From Seiridium cupressi (taxonomy: Eukaryota; Ascomycota; Sordariomycetes; Amphisphaeriales; Sporocadaceae), in the NCBI GenBank assembly GCA_036674765.1, contig JARVKI010000054.1:1-64000 (forward strand): DNA of 64,000 nucleotides. Reading direction: 5' to 3'. Shown in pieces: positions 23,294 through 35,144 of this stretch. The number at the start of each line of letters is the position of its first letter. Position 1 is the first letter of the stretch. The notes beneath the pieces were generated by a model, which did not search any database, had not been told where the DNA came from, and saw nothing but the letters and a program-made list of their open reading frames with translations. The translations under genes and the position numbers were made by a program.

Positions 23294-26200
23294 ATGACGG
23301 GTTTCAAGTACCTCTCCGACGCTGAGACGCTATTCAATTCGAAGAGAAGTATCTTTTCCCTTCCTAACATGGCGTATCTCGGTGTGCTAATTATCGATAG
23401 AACCTTCGAAGCCGGCGCGTGGCAGTCAGACCCCAGAAACACCTGCGCCAAAAGGTTCTGAGGCTGAACATATGAAGCGCATCATTGACAGCTACAAGGA
23501 ACTCGAGGAAGAGCTGTCTCATCCCACGCAGCCTCAAGTGGAACGAGGAGAATCATCCAATACGCCATCCATGCAAAGCCATACAGGCAAGGGAGAGTTG
23601 TCCACACCAACAGCGTCACAGGAAAAGACGGACAACACGCCCCAGTTCACGACCCCTTTGGCGCAGGAACAGATCGTTGCCCGTGAAGCTTCACGTCGAC
23701 GCGCCCGCGATGCTCGTCTCCCTGTGCAGACTGTGAACCGTTTGTCGGCGATCATGGAGGCAGATGTTCCAAAGAGCACACAGCGGACGGTCACAATGCC
23801 CTTATCAGAAGTCCCTGTCAACTTTCTCAGTCCGGGTGCCCAGATAATGGCGGCCGAGGAACCGGAACGTCTCATCACTTTCCAAGTCAGCCTTCACCCT
23901 GTCCTTGATGTGGTAGGCATGTCTGCATCGCAAGCACTCCATAATGGCATAGCTCTGCCTGTCGAGAGCCCGATCACACCCCAGGTCATCACTGCGCTGG
24001 ATAAAAAATCATCGAGAGCTGCTGACGAAACGCCGACCAATATGCCCCGCTGGAAAGACTTCGCCCACCGCGCAAGCAGGTTAAAGAAGGATGCTGCTGA
24101 AAGTTCCACGGCATCCCTGGAGGTCTCTCAGGAAAGTCGTCGTCCCTCCAAGTCTGTGCATTTCAGCAACCAAGATGACGTCTTTCACATAACTCCGGCT
24201 CACTCGAATAGCTCCAAGGACAGCGTGGGAACAGATGAGCAATTCAAGTCGGTGCCAAGTGGTAGGCTCGAACATCCGGAATCGTCTCTTCAGGGAACGG
24301 ATAGCATATGCCTGCTGCGACGAACGACCACCGTGAAGAAAAGAAGGAACCCTAGTGAAGACGAAGGGAAGACTCCTCTTTTGCCGGAACTAAACTTCGA
24401 CCGTTCCAGTAGCGATTTTGGATCTCTCTTTGACATGTTCCAAGATGATTTGCGGAGTGTTGTTGCTGATATGCCGGGTCTGCCTGGTGTATCTTCAAGA
24501 GACGCCTCTCCAGACAAAGGAAGACGTGATGATTTGGGTGCGGTGGTGGTCGACGACAATGACGATGAGGTTGATGCCGACTGTGATGATATTCCTGACA
24601 CTCTGCCAGCGTATATCAAAGGCAAAGAGAAAGCTGTACCAGAGGACTACGAGCCAATCCTACCACGTCCCGACTCGCCTACACTGGGCTGTGGTGAGCG
24701 AGATGTTGTGATCCGCCCAGCTCCTCTGGTCCTTGGACCTCCTGCATCAAGAGTTATTCATCCGCGTCCAGCATTGCCTGGTATTGATCACTACATCCCA
24801 CCGCCAGGCCCGCCCCCTACAGCACCTCTCCCGGCAGTTCCAGCCCGGCCTAGACCCGCTTTTGCGGCCCTTGCTCTGCAGCGTCCGCAGCAACAGCGCC
24901 AGCAAGGTTCACGAGAATTGAGTCACCCAGCTTTGGCGTTGCCCCGTGAATCAAGAGCTCTGCTTCCAAAGTCATTCACGGAAGGTTCCGGAGCTGATTC
25001 TTCTTCGTCTTCTTTCACTCGAAGCTCTAGGGTTCACGGAGATCAACTTGTAGACTTGTCACAAGGCTCTTCCGCATCTTCGACAGCAAGATCTTCAGGT
25101 CGAGACGCAACACTTTCCTTCTCTTCACGCACGCGATCTGCCACTCTCTCTTCTGATCGTTTTTCGTCCTCCCTCAACAAGTCTGCCACTCTCCCGTCTG
25201 ACTATTTTTCGTCTTCTCTCGACAATTACGGACGACCGCGTTCTGCATCCTCGCCCAGAATTCTTCCAGCTCCGAGTTTTCTAGAATCGAATCAGGAAGA
25301 GAACAAGTCCGCAGTCGACAAGGAATCGCGATCACTTCATGCAAGCCATCCATCAGCGAGAGCTCGCGCAGATCTCGATCCCGCAACAGCCAGTCTGTTT
25401 CCTGCACCTTTGAATCTCACACGCAAGTCACACGAAACACTCAATCGGAGCTCAGCACAGTCTTCCGGTACATCGAGAAATTCAGACAACTCAAATCCGC
25501 ACCAAGACGCAGTCGACCTATCGGGAACGCCTATTCGTAGGGTGAACTCCGTGGGTGATTTTCGTCCATCTGTCACCAGTAGATCCTCAAGCATCGGAGC
25601 TACTGCCACTTTACCTTCATTCTCTTCGTCTACACTTCGTCTGCATTCCTCCAACATTCCTCGAAGACCTTCTCATCGCCATTCTCAAGCCCCAGCCCGA
25701 CTTCATTTGAGATCATTCTCCAGTTCCACAAGACTGCCCTTCGTCGAGGAAGACGAGGAAGTTGACTCTGATAAAGACATCTCAGGCACACAGGAGATTC
25801 CTAGTGATCCGCAACCAGGATCTCGACTCGATATCATCAGCAACCAGTTGAATCATATGCTCAGTAAGGAGATTGATAAACTGTACCACAAGTTGCCGTC
25901 GGACAAGAAGACTGCCACTACATCCGAGTCATCTGTCGCAAGACTTGGGGAAACAAGACGTCGAGCAACCTTGAATCGTGAGTTAGCATAGAAGAAATAT
26001 CCATAAGCTACTCGTAATATACTAAACGTTACTCCAGGAGGTCCTGTAGCTCTCCAGTATCCGCGCATTGCTCGTTCAGTATCTGATACCTTTCGTTCTG
26101 CGACTGCACCAGTACCCAGTGACTATACTCGAGACCAAGGCAGCAAGCCATCCAAAGCTGAAATGGGTTGCTGTTTTTCGAAGCCTGTCAAAGCGGAGTT

Positions 26201-27659
26201 GCCTCCTTGCGATAGCGATGCTCCCCAGCATCCGCAAATTGTTCGTACAGTATCTGACGCCTTTCGTCCTGCAACTGCACCAGTAGCCAGTGATCATACT
26301 CGAGATCAAGGCAGCGAGTCATCCAAAGAAGCTGAAACGGGTCGCTGTATTTCAAAGCCTGCCAGCGAGGAATCGCCTCCTTTCGATCTCAACCAGTTCC
26401 CTCCGCTTCCAGCAAACCGCGTTCTTCCCCAGACCCTCGGCCTCAACCAGGATACCCGCCCCATTGATGGCCCTGCTGGCGATGCTGCTATCCAGAGCCG
26501 TGCACGCCGCACCAGAGATGCATACAATGACATCGAGCTCGCCCGCCTTGACCCAGCCGGTCGTAGATACGGTAGCAACGCTTCTCTTGGCCGTGGCAGA
26601 CCCGGCCAAAGCTCAGTCGCTGGTCCTTCCAGCACAAACTTCACTGAGGCTACATACATGCACGCTAGTAATCCTCGCTTGATGCCGACGGATCAGAACA
26701 ATAGAACCACTCAGGCCCTTCTCTTCCCTGAGAACGCTGAGGCAATCACCCGGTCCGACAAGCGCAAGGGAGTCTACATTGCCGCCCCGACGCCGCATCC
26801 CGAGCCTGCAGTCGCCAGCAACAAGAGCAGTGAGAGCACTTCCGAGGTCACCGCCATGCTCTCTCGCTATCCCATGGCCGCCCTACGCTCTCTTTTCCCT
26901 GGCAAGTCCGACGAGGCCATTCGAGGCCAGCTGGGCATGGGGCCTGGCACTCCGACTCCGGCAGAACCCTACTATGGAAAGGAGTACGCCAGCCACGCCC
27001 AGCGGGCGAGCTCGGAGGCCGTCACCGACGACTCCAGCAGCTTCGTCCGGGCCCGCCAGTGGCACGACGACCCCTTCACGGGGGACCCCGACCGATCCAA
27101 CCTCATGTACTCGGCCTCGGGCAGGATCGTCGACGCTCGCCGCAGCGAGGAGAGCGGCACCTACGCTGAGGAGATCAGCGACCTGGGGGAGGTCGTCGCC
27201 GCCAGCACCCCCCATCGTCGTGCTGTCGCTCCTGCTCCTGCTGCTGCTGCTCCTCCTGCTGCTCCGTCGCGCGCACCGCCGCCGCTGCCGCCGACCGCCG
27301 CCGCAGCCGAGCTGATGCGGCAGCTCGACGGCCTCGCGGCTGGCCACCCCGAGGTCAGCACGATGCTGCGCTCCCTGGGCTACAGGGGCCAGGCCACCAC
27401 CTCCCTGGGCTCCGGTGGCTCGGTGGCTGCGTCGTCGTCGGCGGCCGGCCTCTTTGCGGTCGACGGCCGCGCGCAGGGCGAGCTCCTGCACCAGAAGGAC
27501 GAGCGGGCTCGCGCCGAGCGCGAGGAGCGGGGGCGCCTCCGCCTGGAGAAGAAGGCCTCCAAGGCGGCCTTGCGGTCGTCGAAGAGCGTGGGTGGAGGAG
27601 GAGAGGGGGGCGGCGGCCTTTTCGGTCGGCTGCGTTGGGGAGGAGGGCCTGCGGGCTGA
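23294..27659 (+). CDS. Hypothetical low-complexity protein, 1417 aa
   Basis: I do not recognise this gene. Three exons (23294-23348, 23401-25977, 26038-27659) join in frame. The first ATG gives MTGFKYLSDAETLFNSK, and the donor GTATCT and acceptor CGATAG lead to a continuous frame into EHMKRIIDSYKELEEEL, so I prefer this start over the internal ATG at 23472. The protein is mostly disordered: Ser/Pro/Arg-rich, with acidic patches (DDNDDEVDADCDD) and Pro-rich runs. Residues encoded by 26054-26380 contain a duplicated unit. The C-terminal 200 residues are Ala/Gly/Pro-rich, with a charged helix (RAEREERGRLRLEKK) and a Gly-rich end. A scaffold or signalling role is possible but not shown. GC content rises sharply after about 26950. 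Confidence 0.78.
26054..26380 (+). repeat. In-frame tandem duplication, 171-bp unit
   Basis: Two copies, starting at about 26054 and 26225, encode related 57-residue units. Landmarks are SVSDTFRSATAPVPSDYTRD in the first and TVSDAFRPATAPVASDHTRD in the second, each followed by a Cys-containing FSKP/ISKP motif. The second copy has lost a few codons near its end. Divergence is mainly single-base substitutions. Confidence 0.85.
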
Positions 27660-27661
27660 GG

Positions 27662-27707
27662 GGTGTGTGTGTGTGTGCGTGTGTGTGTGTGTGCGTGTGC
27701 GTATGTG
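27662..27707 (+). repeat. GT/GC-GT microsatellite
   Basis: A run of GT dinucleotides interrupted by single GC units begins right after the stop codon of the low-complexity gene, in its presumed 3' UTR. A T-rich tract follows at about 27722-27750. Confidence 0.9.
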
Positions 27708-28454
27708 GTTGGTGGCGTTCTGGTTTTTTTTTTCTTTCTTTTTATTTTTCTTATAAAGCACTCGAAGAAATTTCACAACTTTACAAGGAACATTCATAAG
27801 GTTTAAAGAAGTTTCTTGGAAAATCTAAATAATAATATAAATGACTTTTCTCGAAACTCTTCTCAAATCTATTAAAGTAACCCACGTAGTTTTTCTTCCC
27901 CAGAAAACTCTACTTGTAAACCTCTAACCTATCAATGTACTGAAACGCATCACGAAAGTCAGATCCTATTGTGCAGACAACTGATAAAGCATGGACAATA
28001 ATCTGATTACAATCTCGCTTGAGGCTCAATTTAAATGGTCCATGTGACAGCATTGCGAATGGACTAAAGCTCGATGACTATAATGCTTCTGACAACACGA
28101 TTTACCAATCAGAAGCGGTATTGTCCCGCGAAACGTAAAGTTTGGTTTTGCAGTGAAGAATGCAGCGTGGATACTTCATTTGATTGACTACTAATTGCCT
28201 TATTACCAAAGCCCTCATAACTCCCTTCTCCCCTGTTGTACGACCCTGGCAATCTCTGTCCTCATGTTCTTATACCCCGGAGTCCGAGCGTGTGGGGGGA
28301 TTCCAGGGTGCTGATATGGCATTATATCTCATGTGTGAAGATAAGAACGAAGATACAGAGTTCAGGGTAACTTCTCGTGGTGTAGACGGGATTGAATGGC
28401 CGGCATTATGTGATCGTGGCAGCCTTGATGTGGATTCTCCTACCCACCGACACC
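27708..28454. other. Intergenic stretch, no supported gene
   Basis: AT-rich sequence between two convergent genes. No gene, RNA or repeat is seen beyond the T-rich start. Confidence 0.5.
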
Positions 28455-28751
28455 TTATACGTCTAGATAGCCGGTAGGAGGGCGGATAACTACACGTGCA
28501 GGCGCACCCGGTGGGTGATAGGTCGTGGGCGGCGCCTTCGGCTTGGGTGGAGGATTACGCTCGAAGTAGCCGTACAGGGCGTCATAATACGCATCATTCT
28601 GGTACTTTTCCTGCTGCTCAAGCCCGTCCTTCAAGACCGTATATGCTTCTTTGACCGTCTCGCCCTTCACGACAAATAGCTCCAGGCTGAGTGGCGTTGG
28701 CACGGGGACCGCAGCGTACCGGCCGTTTTCAATTGTGACGTGGTTTGCCAT
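28455..28751 (-). CDS. Small hypothetical protein, 98 aa
   Basis: This single-exon frame is not a family I recognise. It starts MANHVTIENGRYAAVPVPTP. It has a short amphipathic helical part (VKEAYTVLKDGLEQQEKYQND), then a Tyr-rich segment (AYYDALYGYF) and a Pro-rich tail (NPPPKPKAPP). There is no signal peptide or membrane helix. A TATTTAA box about 70 nt upstream of the ATG and the balanced amino-acid composition argue for a real gene, but the length leaves room for chance. Confidence 0.5.
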   Translation of the reverse strand: MANHVTIENGRYAAVPVPTPLSLELFVVKGETVKEAYTVLKDGLEQQEKYQNDAYYDALYGYFERNPPPKPKAPPTTYHPPGAPARVVIRPPTGYLDV

Positions 28752-28818
28752 GCTGGAATATGCTCTTTGTGAGAATGTTGATCAAGTTGGATTGCGGGCG
28801 CTGGAGGCTGTCGTGTGT

Positions 28819-28825
28819 TAAATAG
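28819..28825 (-). promoter_or_regulatory. TATA-like box of the 98-aa ORF
   Basis: On the minus strand the sequence reads TATTTAA, 68-74 nt before the ATG of the small gene, a plausible core-promoter position. Confidence 0.35.
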
Positions 28826-29519
28826 GCATAATTCGGACTGCTAGTACGGTATTTGGCGTAGATGAAGGAAATAAGATCAAGGGGTGCGCATTCTCGTTAC
28901 TGATTAAAGAGCATCGGTTCATTGTTTGCGGCTGGCTTTGTCGCTCATTGATCACGCCGAAGGGCGCTTCCTTTGTTGCCTCGGTCGTTCTTTATACTTC
29001 CAGGTGAAACTAGCACTTTGTAGGTTCTATGTGCGCATTAAAGAAGGTTTTCCTTTGCTGGAGGGATGAGGCTGAAAATTTCCTGGTCGGGTTAAGTAAA
29101 TCGGAAATCCTTTTGAGAACATTCTGTTGCTGATAGAAGAACCATGCATCATGACCAATATAGTTTAGATCGCAAGGCCTAATGACAGGCGCATCCAGGA
29201 GTAGCGGAGACCGCGGAATCGACAACCTCTTACTTCATCAAGTTTTACATCGTAAGATTTTTATGATGTCTGGAATAATTTAATCGAGACGCTAAACCAC
29301 GACGTTACGGAGACACAAATCAGTTGAAGATCTTGGTTGACTATTTATAAACTATCCTGAGTTCAAAGGACTTTGCTTCGCGGATAGTTCCATAGACCCA
29401 ATTCACACGGTCTGAGAGTCCAATACTAATTACGGGCCCCCTGTTGCAATCGCTTCTATATGTTTATAACTTGCTCCTAGATTGGTACTTGATTGCCATG
29501 GTATCTGTGCTTGATACAT
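28826..29519. other. Intergenic stretch, no supported gene
   Basis: It contains the upstream region of the 98-aa ORF and the 3' flank of the MAPEG-like gene. Moderately AT-rich; no gene seen. Confidence 0.5.
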
Positions 29520-30295
29520 TTACAAGTCGACCTCGGTGACATAGTGCTGCGAGATGTAGTAGCTTTTCGATTTGGCAGCTTTTACAACCTCGTTAAAGTT
29601 TGCAAACGGAAAGGGATTTTCGGTATCGGCGGATATGAATGAGATAGCTGGGTACGATGCGGCAGCCGGATTTGTTGCAATGTGCTGCCCGGCAGAGACG
29701 AACATGTACAGGAGAGTTCCCATCCCTGCACACCAGGCGAACGTTCGGAAATGCGGGTAATGGTTCTGATTAATGTATGCATAAGCATAAACCAGCCGAG
29801 CCGCGGTGTAAGCCAAAGGCACGAGGTTGCGTTCAAGAATTGGAACACCTGCTGCGTTCAAGGCCACGACGGCTGCTGCCAACAGAGGCAAGCCTTCGAA
29901 ATTGTCGCGGACAACGTTTTGAGCCCTCTCGATTTTCCTGCGCGGCTACAATAGAAGTTATCAGTGTGAGTTGAGCGACAACATTAATAATCAGACTTAG
30001 ACTCACGATTGGCAAGATTTGACGCATGTCCGTTTCGTCTAAATCATCGAGAATCCCGCGTATATCACCACCATTTGGACCGGTAGAGTAATAATAATAG
30101 TTGCCGGGACCCAAGGCCACCCAAAGTCTGGGCAGGAGCGCTACGAGTAGGTTCAAGACGATCTTGATACCAGTCAGCATCCCACGGTCCCGAAATAATG
30201 CATATGCCAAGACGTACCGTCCAATAGGACCAATTGTTATTGTTGAGAATACCTAGCAGTAGCTCACACATTTTGGAGAATGGATTTGATGTCAT
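29520..30295 (-). CDS. MAPEG-like integral membrane protein
   Basis: MAPEG proteins are small four-helix membrane proteins, several of which are glutathione-dependent enzymes of lipid or xenobiotic metabolism. Three exons (30295-30218, 30162-30007, 29945-29520) give 219 aa. Helix 1 is completed across the first intron (WTIVLNLLVALLPRLWVAL). The typical core RRKIERAQNVVRDNFEGLPL, then AAAVVALNAAGVP, and AARLVYAYAYINQ match the family pattern of an Arg/Asn/Glu-bearing loop before helix 2 and a Tyr-rich helix 3. A fourth helix follows (FAWCAGMGTLLYMFVSAG). The 40-residue soluble tail after it is longer than I expect for the family. Substrate and compartment cannot be inferred; endoplasmic reticulum is likely from the family. 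Confidence 0.75.
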
Positions 30296-30707
30296 TTTGA
30301 TATTGGCCGGCGCCGCTTGGATTGAAGAATGGCTAGACGATTAATCAAGTAGAACTTCAAGAATGTTTCTGACATTCTCTGCGTCGCTACTTGATATATA
30401 ATGTGCCTTTACCCTGCATCGAACGCTTGCAGCTGGTCCTTGTGTCCACCCGTGCTGGAAGCCTTGTTGTATGCTTGTAATATAGTGTCTTTGAGCTTCA
30501 TTCAGGTGCGGCTTACGCTACGTCATGAAAGAAATTGGGTATGATGTAACACCTTCCGCTAGTAGAGAAGCACCATGATGATCACGGAGCCTATCTCCTG
30601 TTCGTACTGCTATCAAATGCTGTTAACGACCCTGCCTCTTCGATCAAAGACCTGGCTATGCTGAAGCCAGAGACAAAATTGTTCTGCAGACAGCCAACTC
30701 CTGGAGC
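30296..30707. other. MAPEG-like gene upstream region
   Basis: Upstream sequence of the minus-strand MAPEG-like gene. I see no coding region or recognisable site. Confidence 0.4.
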
Positions 30708-31310
30708 TTAGTTGAACCCAATGATCCCCTCAGCAAAAGGTGCAATCGAATGTGGCGTCCAGACTGTGACCCTGCGCCCAATAATGCCATCACCTCCAAC
30801 GCCTACCGTTAACGGATTGGCCAGTCTGGCCTGCATCAAGCACGAGTATTGTTCATCATCGCCACCAGGTAACTTATCCAGGCTAAATCTGTACTTGAAT
30901 GGACTTATTATTGCCGACGTCGTCAAATCTCCCGTCTCACTATGGTAATGGTTAGGTTTTGTAGGACAACCAAGCCACCAGGCTCGGGACTTCGGGTGGG
31001 TGAGCTCACTGAATACCGACAATGTATGTATCTTCCAGAGGTACAGGAGTTTCCGACTGATCCAACGTGAAAGTCGCATGGGTCACCAACGGGTTTCCTT
31101 CAGTCCCGAGTCCATCATGGAATATCAGGCGCCCCGCCATAACTGGCACTCTCGACCTTACGGGAGAGCCAAGCACATCGTGGGAGAGGCTTAGCACGGC
31201 GAGTGCGCCGCCTCGGGATGTACGCGAGATGTCGCCGCACATTGTTTCTGCGAGGATTTCCGGCGTTGTACAATAGGCTAAGACTCAGCGTAGTGTGATT
31301 TCTTTCGCGA
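30708..31310 (-). other. Unassigned coding-like segment, possibly a gene remnant
   Basis: Two adjacent minus-strand frames have protein-like composition. One contains DISRTSRGGALAVLSLS and VPVMAGRLIFHDGLG, the other SAIISPFKYRFSLDKLPGG and VTVWTPHSIAPFAEGIIGF. They are in different frames, and I could not find a clean intron joining them. Stops also cut the frame just upstream. I do not recognise the family. It could be a decayed gene or a real multi-exon gene with unusual splice sites. Confidence 0.25.
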
Positions 31311-31915
31311 TGGTTGCGCTGCGCTACCGATCGTCCTAGTAACTCGCCTCCCGCTTGGTGTATATAGGTACTCTGATACCACTCAATAAGGCATCACAGT
31401 CAGAATGAAAACTACCAAAGGTTTTGTTGACTGCATAGAGATTGTGGCATACCCGGGTCGGACCAACAGCATCTATAATCAATAGTGGATCATAGGGCAG
31501 TGCTTTGTCTCGATGGCTTGGTGGGACTGAAGTGAGCAAGTTTGAGCTCTTTTGAGAACACCCGAACACAATTGCTCATCCTCCACCGGGTCCAAGAAAG
31601 CGTCAGGGATGGGTCGATGCCGCCTTTATGATTGAGGTGATCTCTTTGGGCAGTCTGACTCTTCGTCACGCAACTCCACCTTGAGGGCAAAAGCGGCCAT
31701 CAAGGTGCATCACCGACACCACCAATGTGACGTATCCGCAACCACGACTGACAAATCCCAATGGCAGCACCGAGCATTGAATTCTCAGACGTCCCTTCCT
31801 ACCTAAGTACCCCTCTTCTACCTCTCTGCCCGCCTCAACCCCTCGACCACAGCTTGCCACAACTTCGACACTGTAACTCAAGATCCCCCACGCCAGCGAA
31901 GACCAATACACAACG
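31311..31915. other. MnSOD upstream region
   Basis: The last 150 bases before the SOD start are C-rich with CAAC/CACC motifs, as in many fungal promoters and leaders. A further minus-strand frame at 31336-31569 may belong to the unassigned segment downstream, but this is not supported well enough to annotate. Confidence 0.4.
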
Positions 31916-32618
31916 ATGTCTGCATCAACATACAAGCTCCCCCCGTTGCCATATGGTTATGATGTAAGTGCTCTATTTTGTTTTCAGCAGCTGAGGCGTC
32001 GAAGACTGACCCGCTTTCCAGGCATTGGAGCCCAGCATTTCCAAGCAGATAATGGAGTTACACCATACGAAGCACCACCAGACCTACATTACCAACTTGA
32101 ACAAGGCCCTCGAGGTTTCGACCAACGCTCTTTCACAAGGTAAACTGCAGGATCACGCCGCCCAGCTCGCCGCAATCCGTTTCAACGGCGGAGGCCACAT
32201 CAATCACTCTCTCTTCTGGGAGAACCTGGCCCCATCGTCGTCGCCCGACGCCAAGCCCGACGCGGCACCCAAGCTCATCGCCGCAATCAACTCGACCTGG
32301 GGAGGCCTGGACAAGTTCAAGGAAGTCTTCGGTGCCGCCCTCCTCGGCATCCAGGGAAGCGGCTGGGGATGGCTCGTCAAGGAGGCCGTGACGGGCCAGC
32401 TACGAATTGTGACGCTCGCGAATCAGGAAGCCGTCGTGGTAGGCGATACACCGCTCTTCGGGGTTGACATGTGGGAGCACGCCTACTACCTTCAGTATCT
32501 CAACGGCAAGGCGGCGTACGTGGAGAACATCTGGAAGGTGATCAACTGGAAGACGGCTGAGGCGCGATACACTGGGGCACGCGAGGACGCTTTCAGGGTT
32601 CTGAAAGCGAACATGTAA
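31916..32618 (+). CDS. Manganese superoxide dismutase
   Basis: The enzyme converts superoxide to oxygen and hydrogen peroxide. Two exons (31916-31963 and 32022-32618) give 214 aa, and splicing restores YDALEPSISKQIMELHHTKH. Metal ligands are the His in MELHHTKHHQTY, the His in HINHSLFWENL, and the Asp and His in GVDMWEHAYY. The second shell Gln in GIQGSGWGW is in the Mn-type position. The N-terminus, MSASTYKLPPLPYGYD, starts directly with the mature fold and has no mitochondrial presequence, as in the short Asp f 6-type enzymes of Aspergillus. A cytosolic location is therefore inferred. The gene looks intact. Confidence 0.95.
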
Positions 32619-34003
32619 TTTCCGCAACCGGCTGCACCAGTCTCACAATACTGCGGCAGAACCAGCAGCTTACATGTAGTCACTTAGCAGTCAATTCCCA
32701 AGGGAGAGCGAGGCGATGCTGGAAACAACATTACCGTATCACAGGCTCATTCCTAAGTAGCATTAGTCCTTTAGACGTAGGCCCCAATTGTGTCCCACTT
32801 CAACTGGCAGACTTAAGGGCCCACATCCCGCCAAACCCCGCTAAGAACGTTACGCATGGCCACAGCTCACAGCGCCCCTTGTAACCTAACCTCGGAGTAC
32901 ATTATAACCCACGAATACTGTGGTTGCAGATCAGCATTCCATCATCAAATGGATGGTATGTTGAAAGAGTCTTTATTGGTATAATGAGTTATTTCTCTCT
33001 TATCTAGGCGAATGCACCTGCACGTAAAAATCTTTAATGTATTGTCATCCCGTGTTATCCACTGCTGATCGTCGTTCCAGACGGCTCAATACTGGCCCCA
33101 ACATGCGTGGATAAGGACGAGACAAGCCACTGCACGACCTCCAAGGCCATCACGAGTCCTAGAGGCTGGGTTCTGAACTACGAACCACTGGTTGATTATA
33201 CCGCCGCCAAAGGCGGAACGGGAGAATGGATGACGCCTCTCGTGGGTCGTCGGAGCCGCAGAACACGCAAGCCAATGGTCCAAATCTCTTCGATTGAAAA
33301 GTTTATTAAATTGAACCCTATTTTTCCAATCTTCCGAGACCCGAGCAAGCCTTCTGCCATGAGAACCCATCATCTCGATATCCCCGATCACTTCGGTGCA
33401 TTTGTCTTGGAACATTCCGGTCGGGTGGCTGACAACGGCGACATTATTCCCGCTGTGTAATTCCCGTCCTGCTGTGCGATCGAAAGAATATACAGGATGT
33501 CACTGGTCAACCCAGCGTAAGCCCAGTGCTATGATGGCTGCTAGATGGCAGGGCTTGACTACATTGGCGATCGTGATCTTGTGCCCGCCACACTCATTGG
33601 ACACATCCCCAATAGCCTTTCAGCTAAAGGTCGCCCGTTGTCGGAATCACTAGGGCAAATAGCGATCTGCGAGGGAACCGCCACCTGGGAGACCGGATAT
33701 AGCAGGATCCTATTGAGAAGGTTGGGAATCATACATGTATCTCAAAACAGTGCTAGTTGATGCAAGATCGCTTAACCAGTGGCGCGATTGATCCAGAAAG
33801 ACGGTGTAAGTTATTTTGGTCCCACGACAGTAGAAATTGTCTCAGCCTCCAAGAACGGAAGATGGGGCGTCATGCAACGCATGCTCAAGCATGTATTTGT
33901 CCCATAGAAATTCCGAACTGTTCAACTTGGTTTCCGTCCTGGAGTGCAAGTTCCGTTTGATAAACGAAGCATTGCTTGAAGTCGACCAAACAATTGCTGC
34001 ATT
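32619..34003. other. Intergenic stretch, no supported gene
   Basis: An open frame at 33107-33460 (+) exists but has no recognisable motif or splice partner. The right end must hold the promoter of the UDP-glucuronate decarboxylase gene. Confidence 0.4.
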
Positions 34004-35144
34004 ATGGTTGTCATTGTGACTGGAGTAAGTAAACCCATAGATTATGCGAAATTTTGACGATCAAAGCTCATTCAGTGGTAGGGTGCTGGCTTCATTGGCT
34101 CTCACCTGGTTGAAAAACTTCTAGACGAGGGCTGTGAAGTGACAGTTATCGACTCCCTCTGGACAGGCTCAGCTGAAAATGTCAAGAAATTCGAGGCCAA
34201 TGAGCGGTTCAAGTTGATTGGGTTAGTAAAATAGAAACAATATGTGGGCTCAAGCACAAATACTGATCGAAACCATGCACAGGCAGGATGTGAGATATCC
34301 CGCGCCTGAAGTCGCCGGAGTGACAGAGATCTACCATCTTGTATGTCCAGCGAGTCCGGACCTGTTTGAACAATGTTCAATTGAGATTCTAGAGACGTGC
34401 TTCCAGGGCGTTAAGAATATGCTAGACCTTGCTGTAAGGAGCGAGGCGAGAATATTGATCGCTAGCACATCAGGTCAGTATTGTGAACATCGGCTTCTAC
34501 CTGACATGAATCTGACAACCCAATCAGAAATTTATGGAGACCCAACCGTTATTCCGCAGACGGAAGATTATTGGGGAAACACGAATTCTTTCGGGCCACG
34601 ATCTTGTTACGATGAAGGCAAACGAATCACGGAGGCTCTAGCTTACGCGTATCAACGGAGGCATGGGTTGGAGGTTAGAATTGCGCGCATATTCAATGCT
34701 TACGGACCATCCATGCAAATCGACGATGGGCGTGCGGTGCCGAACTTCATTGCTGCAGCCATGGAGGGCCGTCCTATCGTAATCTATGGTGATGGTAGCG
34801 CTACACGGTGTTTCCCGTTTGTGAGCGATTGTGTAGCAGGCTTGGTCTCGTTGATGCGAAGCGAGTACTCTAGACCCGTCAACATAGGGAGTGATCAGGA
34901 GACTCGGGTCGACGATATTGGGAAAATGATCATAGAGCTTGTGGCAGTGAAGATGGGAAATGTTTCAGATGCGTCGATCCGGTATCTACCGCTAAGGGAG
35001 GATGATCCATACAGACGGAAGCCGGACATTAGCCTTGCGAGGAAGCAGTTGAACTGGTCGCCTCAAGTTCCTTTGGGAGATGGGCTTGAAGCTACGGTAG
35101 CGTGGTTTGTTCAAAGACGTCAGCAGCAAACCAACGGGCGATAG
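34004..35144 (+). CDS. UDP-glucuronate decarboxylase (UDP-xylose synthase)
   Basis: This extended short-chain dehydrogenase converts UDP-glucuronate to UDP-xylose using bound NAD+. Four exons (34004-34024, 34082-34221, 34283-34473, 34528-35144) give 322 aa. The Rossmann motif GAGFIGSH spans the first splice joint. The catalytic Tyr-x-x-x-Lys is in [11 protein letters not shown], and the conserved blocks [29 protein letters not shown] and [11 protein letters not shown] identify the UXS branch. The third intron (54 nt, GTCAGT...TCAG) has no stop and keeps frame, so it could be missed. There is no N-terminal membrane anchor, unlike Golgi-type animal UXS, which suggests a cytosolic enzyme. The next gene makes its substrate. 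Confidence 0.88.

Noticed and set aside
23472..23474. Start of the low-complexity protein at this ATG
   Set aside because: An upstream exon with good splice signals extends the frame with a plausible N-terminus.
26779..27315. 178-codon frame overlapping the same exon
   Set aside because: Pure shadow of GC-rich coding sequence, with Leu/Arg runs from CTG/CGC repeats.
26883..27797. 304-codon minus-strand frame with poly-Thr/His run
   Set aside because: It is antisense to the GC-rich end of the low-complexity gene; the His/Thr run is the GT microsatellite.
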